The notes beneath the pieces are model-generated. The model was given only the letters and a program-made list of their open reading frames with translations, did not search any database and had not been told where the DNA came from. From a candidate division Zixibacteria bacterium RBG_16_43_9 (lineage in GTDB: Bacteria > Zixibacteria > MSB-5A5 > RBG-16-43-9), in the NCBI GenBank assembly GCA_001775355.1, contig MEWM01000022.1:2698-15040 (forward strand): a stretch of DNA of 12,343 nucleotides. The letters are read 5' to 3'. Below are positions 7,201-12,318 of the stretch, piece by piece. Numbering within the stretch: the first letter of the stretch is position 1; each line of letters starts with the position of its first letter. The translations under genes and the position numbers were made by a program.

Positions 7201-7793
7201 AAGAATACCAGCAGCAAAAAGACCGGCTTGATTTTCTTCAAAAACAGATGCAAGACCTGATCGAGGCTAAACAGAATTTGGTCTCGACCATTGAGAGGAT
7301 AAACGTAACCGCAACTGAGCTATTTCTGGAGACTTTCCAGAGAGTGAAGACAAATTTCCAGCAGGTATTCGAGACCCTGTTTGAAGGGGGGGAGGCAGAG
7401 GTAAGTCTGATAGAGGGGATGGACCCGCTGGAATCACCGATCGAGATCTCTGCCCGTCCGATGGGAAAAAAGCTGATAAATATTAACCAGCTCTCCGGAG
7501 GAGAGAAGGCGCTGACTGCTCTGTCTTTACTTTTCGCTCTATATTTAGTGAAGCCCAGTCCATTCTGCGTCTTAGATGAGGTGGATGCGCCCCTGGATGA
7601 TGCTAATTTAGCCCGATTCATAAAGCTGATAAAAAACTTCAGCCAGAAAACCCAGTTTATAATCATAACTCATAACAAGCTCACTATGGAATCAGCAGAC
7701 GTGCTTTACGGAGTAACTATGGAAAAACCGGGCGTTTCCAAGATAGTCTCGGTAAAACTTAATCCGCAAGAGGTGATACCGGAAAAGGTTTAA
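4233..7793 (+). CDS. smc: Chromosome segregation ATPase SMC
   Basis: SMC dimers, with ScpA and ScpB, compact and align newly replicated chromosomes by ATP-driven loop extrusion. The 1186-residue protein is full length. It shows the N-terminal head with Walker A GPNGCGKT (31-38), the conserved GTHAYSVIQPEMVESIL/EEASGISKYK region (about 143-175), a long coiled coil, a hinge (about 505-665, including GYQAGVREIL and LDGQVIKGGKIVEGGS), a return coiled coil, the signature LSGGEK (1087-1092) and Walker B CVLDEVDAPLDD with D1115 and E1116. The opening MYLSKLEILGFKSF fits the TTG at 4233, preceded by AGGAGGT (4223-4229). The Walker A has Cys and Thr where many SMCs have Ser, a tolerated variation. scpA and scpB are not in the window. 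Confidence 0.97.
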   Translation: MYLSKLEILGFKSFPNKTEFVFNQEITAIVGPNGCGKTNILDAIRWVLGEQRTSLLRGERMEEVIFNGTKELKPLGMAEVSLVIENNQGILPTEYQEVQITRRLFRSGESEYLLNKKSCRLKDIIDLFLDTGMGTHAYSVIQPEMVESILSNKTEDRRFLFEEASGISKYKHRKKEACRKLESTENDLLRLKDLTAEVERQVNSLKRQVRKAERFKKLSQELKDRELKASKTEYDSLWEKEGQLETGLEEKEEERVAQKAKLAELELKSEKLKLDLTQVEKKFFSSQRELEERLEALRTLEKENALNKERVLNLQENQKRLGKEIEENLSRRETIRSEIIEKEEKSREVIEKIRSVEKEHESKEEELKVLDDRLRNCKEKIASLNTQLSEVNKLLHQSELEEQNYRLQLDELEKRKTSLEEEEKNLLSALQTVLREKEALKESSHSVKNSLEDKSRERLALLAKSEKTHKTIETLIDQKNEKEKTKSSLQAKFELLRDMVEHYEGYQAGVREILSQKERIPGLIAPVASLINVEKEYLTGIESALGESAQFILSQDFDSARKGIELLREEKKGRATFIVLDRFREINFEPAKDKLEGNGIKGWAKEFVKCKKEYEPVIDFLLGRIALVDSLSNGIELSSKLGQQYGVVTLDGQVIKGGKIVEGGSEKEIFLVGRDEELNGITRGLASLEDELANLINGIQVKEKEKSDLSFSLSDLDRRMEEEKTRFKNFELDLARQEELEKGLNQRQEIIQQKKAEISQELATLKEKERDLKSGDLRERRNVLEQEYEMQEEELKRSETEKENSYLKLNQLRIELVSLQGKEEQIKNETERLKDLDLDLLSDEESKRKESEALNSGIEELNRRIDEQKSELERREKSRVEKEEQAESCQQELERIQPQLASLEEELKSKRKIKEELQEILHRLELEKLEVTTVRENLKKKIWEEQEKDLEKAEGLSEEEKKEFESYPQRIAELKEKIKELGPVNLLALEEYQQQKDRLDFLQKQMQDLIEAKQNLVSTIERINVTATELFLETFQRVKTNFQQVFETLFEGGEAEVSLIEGMDPLESPIEISARPMGKKLININQLSGGEKALTALSLLFALYLVKPSPFCVLDEVDAPLDDANLARFIKLIKNFSQKTQFIIITHNKLTMESADVLYGVTMEKPGVSKIVSVKLNPQEVIPEKV

Positions 7794-7822
7794 AAGAGAT
7801 ACTCTGTATTGCATTGAATTCC

Positions 7823-7922
7823 GTCTTTGCGAGCGATCCCGCCAAAAGCGGGAGTGCGAAGCAAACCCTTTACTTATTATTGGTGGATTGCTTCGTCGTC
7901 CAAATGGACTCCTCGCAATGAC
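7823..7922. repeat. Composite inverted-repeat element (GTC-TTGCGAG family)
   Basis: The ends gtctttgcgag (7823-7833) and ctcgcaatgac (7912-7922) are inverted with one mismatch, and cgaagcaa/ttgcttcg (7857-7864 and 7888-7895) form an inner pair. The left half carries a tip hairpin tcccgc/gcggga (7837-7842 and 7848-7853). The right half carries gtcca-aa-tggac (7898-7909), the loop-inverted form of the tip at 2697-2708. It has the same plan as the element at 2634-2722 with a different base stem. Confidence 0.7.
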
Positions 7923-7936
7923 AACGATCTTGTGCT

Positions 7937-8038
7937 CGTCGTCCGCCAGAGGCGGACTGACCCGACGACAATTTCTCCCTGACAGGCTAAAGTGTCAGAG
8001 AGAGGAATATAACCCGCTAGGTCAGGGGACCTGGCGGG
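7937..8038. repeat. Cluster of three hairpins upstream of ftsY
   Basis: Three stems follow one another. These are gtccgcc/ggcggac (7941-7947 and 7951-7957, loop aga), ctgaca/tgtcag (7979-7984 and 7993-7998), and the GC-rich cccgctaggtc/gacctggcggg (8013-8023 and 8028-8038, one G-T pair, 4-nt loop). No T run follows any of them. The last ends 24 nt before the ftsY start, so it would lie in the ftsY 5' leader. No clear promoter is visible in 7794-8062. Confidence 0.5.
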
Positions 8039-8062
8039 CACAGAAAAGATAAGCAGAACAAA

Positions 8063-8989
8063 ATGTCTTTCAAATTCTCAATCGAAAAACTAAAACAGGG
8101 CTTAAGCAAAACCAAAAAGAGCTTATTTGGGAAAATCACAGAGGTAGTTGGTCTCTCAAAAAAGATTGACCAGGAGCTTTTGGATAAACTGGAAGAGGTT
8201 CTTCTAAAAGGTGATGTTGGAGTAAAAGCGACAGAGAAGATTATTCAAGACTTAAAAAATGGGGTGAAGGAAGAGAAAATTGTGGAACCACAGAAGATAA
8301 TAGATATAATGAAAGAGGAAATCCTGACAATTTTGCAGAATTCTCAGACTTCAACTAAGACTTTGAGTTCAGACACTAAGCCCTTGATAATTATGATAGT
8401 TGGGGTGAACGGAACTGGTAAGACTACCTCGATTGCCAAGCTGGCTAAAAGATATTCTGACCAGGGTAAGAAAGTCATGGTAGCTGCGTGTGACACTTTC
8501 AGGGCAGCTGCCTTGGAGCAACTTTCGATCTGGGCACAGAGAGCAGGAGTGGACATCGTAAAAAGCCAGCCTAATCAGGACCCGGCCTCAGTAGCTTTTG
8601 ATGCGGTCAAATCCGCATTGGCTAAAAAAATTGATGTGGTAATAGTGGATACTGCAGGCAGGCTTCATACCAAATATAATCTGATGGAAGAGCTGAAGAA
8701 GATAAAAAGGGTGATGGGGAAAAGTCTGGAAGGTGCGCCCCAAGAGGTTTTTCTGGTGTTAGATGCAACTACAGGGCAGAATGGAATCTCCCAGGCTAAG
8801 ATGTTTGATGAAGCAGTAGGACTTACCGGCATCATCCTGGCAAAATTAGATGGGACTGCAAAGGGTGGGATAGTCATCGCTATTGCGAACGAACTCAAAA
8901 TCCCTGTCAAATATGTAGGTTTAGGAGAAAGGATCGATGATCTTGAAAAATTTGACCCGAAAGATTTTGTGGAGGTTTTGTTTTTATGA
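8063..8989 (+). CDS. ftsY: Signal recognition particle receptor FtsY
   Basis: FtsY is the SRP receptor GTPase that docks ribosome-nascent chain-SRP complexes at the inner membrane for co-translational insertion. The 308-residue protein is the NG core without the long acidic N-terminal A domain of E. coli, a common short form. Motifs are P-loop GVNGTGKTT (114-122), DTFRAAALEQL (from D144), DTAGRLHTKYNLMEEL (from D196), AKLDGTAKGG (260-269, with Ala for the usual Thr) and the closing GLGERIDDLEKFDP. ATG 8063 has no strong Shine-Dalgarno. The stop overlaps the next start in ATGA, suggesting coupled translation with the YjbQ gene. smc before it and ftsY after it is an order seen in several bacterial groups. 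Confidence 0.96.
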   Translation: MSFKFSIEKLKQGLSKTKKSLFGKITEVVGLSKKIDQELLDKLEEVLLKGDVGVKATEKIIQDLKNGVKEEKIVEPQKIIDIMKEEILTILQNSQTSTKTLSSDTKPLIIMIVGVNGTGKTTSIAKLAKRYSDQGKKVMVAACDTFRAAALEQLSIWAQRAGVDIVKSQPNQDPASVAFDAVKSALAKKIDVVIVDTAGRLHTKYNLMEELKKIKRVMGKSLEGAPQEVFLVLDATTGQNGISQAKMFDEAVGLTGIILAKLDGTAKGGIVIAIANELKIPVKYVGLGERIDDLEKFDPKDFVEVLFL

Positions 8990-9384
8990 TCAAGGAATTA
9001 AGTCTGAGGACTTCGTCCCGGGTGGAATTAGTAGATATTACTGATTTAGTGCAGGAAGCTGTTTCTAAAAGCGGAATGAAGTCTGGATTATGCTGCGTGT
9101 ATGTTCCTCATACCACAGCCGGGGTAACCATCAATGAGAATGCGGATCCAAGCGTGAGAAAAGATATAATCAAGGAATTAAACAAAGCCATACCTTTTGA
9201 GGATAATTATTCCCATACAGAAGGAAATGCGGCCGCACATATAAAAGCAAGTCTGGTGGGTTTCTCACAGAATATTTTTTTTGAGGAGAAAAGATTAGTC
9301 TTAGGAACCTGGCAGGGAATCTATTTCTGTGAATTCGATGGACCAAGGCATAGAAAGGTCTATATAAAAATAATCGAAGATTAA
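8986..9384 (+). CDS. YjbQ family protein (UPF0047)
   Basis: This 132-residue protein belongs to the YjbQ/UPF0047 family, a small trimeric fold with weak thiamine-phosphate synthase activity reported for some members; the physiological role is unsettled. Family hallmarks are VPHTTAGVTINENADPSV (40-57), YSHTEGNAAAHIKASLVG (75-92) and LGTWQGIYFCEFDGPRHR (106-123). The conserved His, Asn, Glu and Asp residues likely bind a metal. The start ATG overlaps the ftsY stop by 4 nt, so it is expressed with ftsY. It is full length and otherwise unremarkable. Confidence 0.92.
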   Translation: MIKELSLRTSSRVELVDITDLVQEAVSKSGMKSGLCCVYVPHTTAGVTINENADPSVRKDIIKELNKAIPFEDNYSHTEGNAAAHIKASLVGFSQNIFFEEKRLVLGTWQGIYFCEFDGPRHRKVYIKIIED

Positions 9385-9428
9385 TTATTTATCTTTAAAC
9401 AGACTTTAGTTCGGTTTTGTTGCCTAAT

Positions 9429-9512
9429 GTCATTCTGAGCCCGAAGGGCGAAGAATCTACCTCAAGGTCAAATTCGACAGATTCTTCAGTCGCTGCACTC
9501 CTTCAGAATGAC
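9429..9512. repeat. Composite inverted-repeat element (GTCATTCTGAG family), second full copy
   Basis: The ends gtcattctga (9429-9438) and tcagaatgac (9503-9512) are perfect inverted repeats, and gaagaatct (9450-9458) pairs with agattcttc (9479-9487). The bases match the element at 2634-2722, but the tips differ: cccgaaggg (9440-9448) on the left and cgctgcac on the right. A spurious short reading frame crosses it. Confidence 0.72.
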
Positions 9513-9526
9513 AGGAAAAAACTTAC

Positions 9527-9545
9527 GCCACTAAAGTGGCTACGA
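9527..9545. repeat. REP-like hairpin with CTACGA tag
   Basis: The stem gccact/agtggc (9527-9532 and 9535-9540) with loop aa runs into tacga, giving ctacga at 9540-9545. Loop, tag and layout match the REPs flanking the RAYT gene, with a different stem sequence. Confidence 0.55.
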
Positions 9546-9580
9546 ATAGTATATGTTAGGTTTGTTATAAAGGAGGTAAT

Positions 9581-10696
9581 ATGGAGGTTTACAAAGAAAG
9601 AGTGAGGAAAGCCCAGGAGCTGATGCAGAAGGTTGGCCTGGATTTTCTTTTGATTTTAAGCCCGGAGAATTTTTTCTACTTCACCGGAGGATTGAGAAAA
9701 CCACCCCGGATTTTAATCCCTAAGCAAGGAGAGCCAACCCTGATGGTTTTTGCCTCTGAATTAGAAGAGGTAAAAAGAACTTTCTGGATAAAAAACGTCA
9801 AAACTTACCGGGCTTTGCACGAGATGATGATGGGGATTATAGAATATCTTGGAGCTTCGGGGATTGAGCATCCTAAGGTTGGAGTGGAAATGGAATTTGC
9901 CACTCCGGCATTTCTTCTGGACCGCTTCAAGATGGCAAATCCCCAGGTTGAGGTTCTGGACGCAAAGCCGGTAATTGGAGAACTGAGAAAAAGGAAAGAG
10001 GAAGCCGAGATCGAGTGCATAAAAAAAGCCTGCCAGATTGCGGATTCCGGGATGGAAGTTGCAGCTAAAATGATCCATGAAGGAGTCAGGGAAAACGAGA
10101 TCGCCTTTGAAGTGGAAATTCAGATGAGAAAAGCCGGTGCAGAGAGGATTGCTTTTCCGATATTCGTTAACTCTGGTTACCGCTCTTTGTGGATACACGG
10201 CACTGCAACTGAAAAAAAGATCGAGCGGGGAGATTTTATTTTGATTGATTTGGGTCCGGTTTACCAGGGATACTGCGGGGATATCTGCCGGACTTTCGTT
10301 TTGGGAAAAGCTACAGATAAACAAAAACAGCTTCATTCGATTTATTCCCAGATGCAGTTGATAGTTATGGAATCGATTAAGCCAGGCGTGAAAGTTTTCG
10401 AATTGGAGGAAAAAGCCTACCAGATAGCCAACAAGGCAGGATTTGGTGAATATTATGTGAGAGGGCTGGTACACGGCGTCGGCTTGAATTTTGAGGAGCT
10501 TCCTTTTCCCACGATTTTCGCAGAGGATGTGATGGAGGAGATAAGTTCAGGAATGACATTAGCAGTAGGTCATTCAGTCTTATCTGTCCCTCACATCGGT
10601 GGAGCCAGAGTTGAGGACACAGTCCTGGTAAAAGATGATGGCATTGAGCTTTTGACCAAATTCCCGCGGGGATTAAAGGAAATCGGTTATGCCTGA
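9581..10696 (+). CDS. M24 family peptidase-like protein (Xaa-Pro aminopeptidase/prolidase fold)
   Basis: The 371-residue protein has an N-terminal creatinase-like domain (about 1-135) and a pita-bread catalytic domain (about 140-371). Metal-ligand positions of M24 enzymes that are kept are D223 (ILIDLG), D234 (GDICRTF), H298 (VHGVGL) and E345 (RVEDT). Two are altered. The Glu of the usual T(I/V)EPG segment is replaced in AVGHSVL (G330-H331), and the second His of GHGxGxxxHExP is Glu305. It may therefore bind metal differently or act on an unusual substrate, so a dipeptidase role should be held lightly. ATG 9581 follows AGGAGGT (9571-9577). It overlaps the next gene by 8 nt, indicating co-expression. 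Confidence 0.82.
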   Translation: MEVYKERVRKAQELMQKVGLDFLLILSPENFFYFTGGLRKPPRILIPKQGEPTLMVFASELEEVKRTFWIKNVKTYRALHEMMMGIIEYLGASGIEHPKVGVEMEFATPAFLLDRFKMANPQVEVLDAKPVIGELRKRKEEAEIECIKKACQIADSGMEVAAKMIHEGVRENEIAFEVEIQMRKAGAERIAFPIFVNSGYRSLWIHGTATEKKIERGDFILIDLGPVYQGYCGDICRTFVLGKATDKQKQLHSIYSQMQLIVMESIKPGVKVFELEEKAYQIANKAGFGEYYVRGLVHGVGLNFEELPFPTIFAEDVMEEISSGMTLAVGHSVLSVPHIGGARVEDTVLVKDDGIELLTKFPRGLKEIGYA

Positions 10697-11153
10697 GGCA
10701 TCTTTAGAGATATGTTTTAATCTACCCTCAACCTTTGTCTGGGGATTCATCTCTGATTTGAAGAATATCGCATCCTGTCTTCGTTTTATCGGTGGAGTTG
10801 AGAAGACTGCGGATTCTTTAATCTGGAAGGTTAAAGTCCCAATGTCGATAACCACGCGCACTTCAGTTTTGAAACCGGAAATCACTCAAATTGATGAAGG
10901 GAAATCTCTTTCCTGGTTGGCACAAGGGGAACATCTACAATGGGGCGGTAGATTTGATCTGGAAGAAATGGAAGATAAAAAGACCAGGGCGAAAATAAAA
11001 TTGGAGGTCACAGGCTTGGGACCGATGGCAATGATAATCAATCCGACTGCGGCTTTGCAGATAAAGAATCAGCTCAAATATTTTGTCGAGCAGTTGAAGA
11101 AAAGATTAGAAAAACTGAGAGATTCTTCGACCCCTACTGGGGTCTCAGAATGA
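10689..11153 (+). CDS. SRPBCC / CoxG-like ligand-binding domain protein
   Basis: This 154-residue protein fits the SRPBCC (START/Bet v 1-like) superfamily, close to the CoxG/SRPBCC proteins annotated as carbon monoxide dehydrogenase subunit G. The opening LEICFNLPSTFVWGFISDLKNIASCL, the middle strands and the C-terminal amphipathic helix (NQLKYFVEQLKKRLEKL) match this layout. These proteins bind hydrophobic ligands or assist cofactor delivery; no CO dehydrogenase genes are visible here, so the function is unassigned. The start overlaps the M24 gene stop by 8 nt. The last ten residues (145-154, DSSTPTGVSE) and the stop are encoded by a repeat element, so the ancestral protein probably ended differently. 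Confidence 0.72.
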   Translation: MPEASLEICFNLPSTFVWGFISDLKNIASCLRFIGGVEKTADSLIWKVKVPMSITTRTSVLKPEITQIDEGKSLSWLAQGEHLQWGGRFDLEEMEDKKTRAKIKLEVTGLGPMAMIINPTAALQIKNQLKYFVEQLKKRLEKLRDSSTPTGVSE

Positions 11154-11154
11154 C
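11120..11154. repeat. Right half of a GTCATTCTGAG element, inside a gene end
   Basis: agattcttcg joins a tip hairpin gacccc/ggggtc (11129-11134 and 11139-11144, loop tact) and then ctcagaatgac (11144-11154). This matches the right half of the element at 2634-2722 with a different tip. It overlaps the end of the SRPBCC gene and supplies its stop codon. Confidence 0.7.
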
Positions 11155-11168
11155 ATTTTTCGTGATAT

Positions 11169-11207
11169 GTCATACTGAGTCCCGCCTTTGGGGGGACGAA
11201 GTATCTC
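11169..11207. repeat. Left half of a GTCATTCTGAG element with a compensated stem
   Basis: gtcatactgag (11169-11179) and gaagtatct (11199-11206) match the left half of the family, except that the stem pair has changed from T-A to A-T (11174 with 11202). The tip is gtccc/gggac. Only 14 nt separate it from the right half at 11120-11154, so here the halves are in the reverse order relative to the complete copies. Confidence 0.65.
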
Positions 11208-11232
11208 CTTATTGCGATGAGGAGGAAAAGAA

Positions 11233-11523
11233 ATGACTAAAGAAGAAGAGATTTTAGAGAAATTAAAAGAAGTTAAAGATCCAGAGTTCGGACATTCGAT
11301 CATCGAGAGGAAACTGATAGACGAAGTGAAGGTCGAAGGGGATACGGCTAAAATTCTGTTTCATCTGACTGTTCCTTTCTGCCCGGATGTATTTGCGCTT
11401 TTTATTGGTAGGGAGATTAAGAAAAAAGCTAAAGAGGTTGAGGGGATAAAGAAGGTCGAGATCGCCGTTCAAAAACATGCCAAAGCAGATAAGTTAAATG
11501 AAATTCTAAGTAAAGAAGAATGA
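11233..11523 (+). CDS. MIP18 family (DUF59) protein, iron-sulfur cluster assembly type
   Basis: This 96-residue single-domain protein belongs to the MIP18/DUF59 family, whose members (for example SufT, PaaD and the N-terminus of Mrp/ApbC) assist iron-sulfur cluster assembly or maturation. It shows the opening helix EEEILEKLKEVKDPEFGHSI, the strands KVEGDTAKILFHLTVP, and C50 in the conserved (P)xCP motif (PFCPDVF), the presumed metal or cluster residue. A strong ggagga (around 11220-11225) precedes ATG 11233. It does not carry a ferredoxin or ATPase domain. No suf or isc genes are present nearby, so the client is unknown. Confidence 0.85.
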   Translation: MTKEEEILEKLKEVKDPEFGHSIIERKLIDEVKVEGDTAKILFHLTVPFCPDVFALFIGREIKKKAKEVEGIKKVEIAVQKHAKADKLNEILSKEE

Positions 11524-11525
11524 AA

Positions 11526-11565
11526 GGATTCAAGGATTCGAGGGGTCGAGGATTCAAGGGGAAAA
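11526..11565. repeat. Octamer tandem repeat
   Basis: Five consecutive 8-nt units follow the MIP18 gene stop: ggattcaa (11526), ggattcga (11534), ggggtcga (11542), ggattcaa (11550) and ggggaaaa (11558). The first and fourth are identical and the others differ at a few positions. Period 8 does not keep a reading frame, so it is a non-coding microsatellite-like tract. Confidence 0.6.
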
Positions 11566-11605
11566 GGCAAGTAGCGGGTAGTGAGGGGTGAGGGTTAGAG
11601 CGCGG

Positions 11606-11719
11606 GGGTGGCATGCCCAAACTTGTTTGGGTATGCTATGGTTGTCACACCCTCAAACGAGTTTGGAGGGTGCCACCCGTCGTCGATAAATCGAACCCCT
11701 GTCAAACACGTTTGCCATG
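11606..11719. repeat. Branched inverted repeat with CAAAC/GTTTG hairpins
   Basis: Outer arms gggtggca (11606-11613) and tgccaccc (11671-11678) enclose two hairpins. One pairs gcatgcccaaac with gtttgggtatgc (11611-11622 and 11625-11636, loop tt). The other pairs caccctcaaac with gtttggagggtg (11648-11658 and 11661-11672, loop ga, one bulge). A three-way junction is possible. Downstream are tcgat-aa-atcga (11683-11694) and caaac-ac-gtttg (11703-11714), the latter repeating the CAAAC/GTTTG core of the two larger hairpins. Confidence 0.55.
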
Positions 11720-11722
11720 GTG

Positions 11723-11786
11723 GCGTCAGGAGTTACCTCCTGACGCTATAGATCGCATAAGCTGTCAGGTGGTAACACCTGACAGC
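11723..11786. repeat. Paired tetraloop palindromes (TTAC then GTAA), second copy
   Basis: gcgtcaggag/ctcctgacgc (11723-11732 and 11737-11746) has loop ttac. After 15 nt, gctgtcaggtg/cacctgacagc (11761-11771 and 11776-11786) has loop gtaa. The core of the second is the exact reverse complement of 1845-1868, almost 10 kb away. The pair order matches the one at 1845-1910. Confidence 0.75.
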
Positions 11787-11800
11787 ACGGTAGAAGATTC

Positions 11801-11838
11801 GTAGGGGCTTGATTTATCAAGCCCTTTCTTTTAAGGGC
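11801..11838 (+). promoter_or_regulatory. Terminator-like hairpin with an alternative fold covering the rlmH ribosome binding site
   Basis: GTAG (11801-11804) precedes a perfect 9-bp stem gggcttgat/atcaagccc (11805-11813 and 11816-11824, loop tt), followed by tttctttt, as in an intrinsic terminator or a tagged REP. The sequence gccctt (11821-11826) can instead pair with aagggc (11833-11838), which contains the likely Shine-Dalgarno of rlmH. The two folds share bases and exclude each other. A regulatory switch is inferred only. Confidence 0.4.
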
Positions 11839-11843
11839 ATAAA

Positions 11844-12317
11844 TTGGTCAAACTTAAATTCATATTCGTTGGGAAAACTAAAGAACCCTGGATTGCTGAG
11901 GGGATAAAGCATTATGAGAAAATGCTTTCTAAGTTTGCGGAGCAGGAATTCATAACGGTCAAAGATGAAAAGGTCACTGAGCACTCTTCCGAGAGGATTG
12001 TTTTAAAAAAAGAGGGAGAGAGGGTTTTAAAATCACTGGATAAAAATAGCTTCTCCTTAGTTCTGGACTCTAAAGGAAGGATGCTTTCAACAGAAGAGCT
12101 GGCTGAACTGTTTAAGGAGAAGATGAATCAAGGATATAATGATTTTATTTTTGTGACTGGTTCCGCATTGGGTTTATCGTCAGAGGTCATAAACTCCGCT
12201 AATTTTAGGCTTTCGTTGTCAAAGATGACTTTTCCTCATCAACTGGTCAGATTGATTCTCTTGGAGCAGATTTATCGGGCGTTTTCGATTATTGAGGGAA
12301 GGAAATATCACAAGTGA
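11844..12317 (+). CDS. rlmH: 23S rRNA (pseudouridine1915-N3)-methyltransferase RlmH
   Basis: RlmH is a SPOUT-class methyltransferase that modifies pseudouridine 1915 in helix 69 of 23S rRNA on the 70S ribosome. The 157-residue length is standard. Visible motifs are the opening KLKFIFVGKTKEPWIAEGI, LDSKGRMLSTEELA (74-87), the knot segment FIFVTGSALGLS (101-112), LSLSKMTFPHQLVRLILLEQIYRA (123-146) and the terminal YHK. The knot segment usually reads GG(A/P)xG; here TGSALG replaces one Gly, a mild divergence. The start is TTG at 11844, giving the family's (M)xLKxIxVGK opening, with aaggg around 11833-11837 as ribosome binding site. It is separated from the gene before by a 320-nt repeat tract and is probably expressed on its own. 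Confidence 0.94.
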   Translation: MVKLKFIFVGKTKEPWIAEGIKHYEKMLSKFAEQEFITVKDEKVTEHSSERIVLKKEGERVLKSLDKNSFSLVLDSKGRMLSTEELAELFKEKMNQGYNDFIFVTGSALGLSSEVINSANFRLSLSKMTFPHQLVRLILLEQIYRAFSIIEGRKYHK

Positions 12318-12318
12318 A

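Noticed and set aside
9417..9605. 62-codon + strand reading frame before the M24 gene
   Set aside because: It is formed by reading through a GTCATTCTGAG element and overlaps the well-supported start at 9581.
9761..10474. 237-codon - strand reading frame within the M24 gene
   Set aside because: It is a shadow of a conserved + strand gene; the translated product has no recognisable motifs.
11606..11678. A tRNA-like or riboswitch structure
   Set aside because: The branched fold lacks the conserved loop bases, CCA-end geometry or any recognisable aptamer core; it is better explained by nested palindromes.
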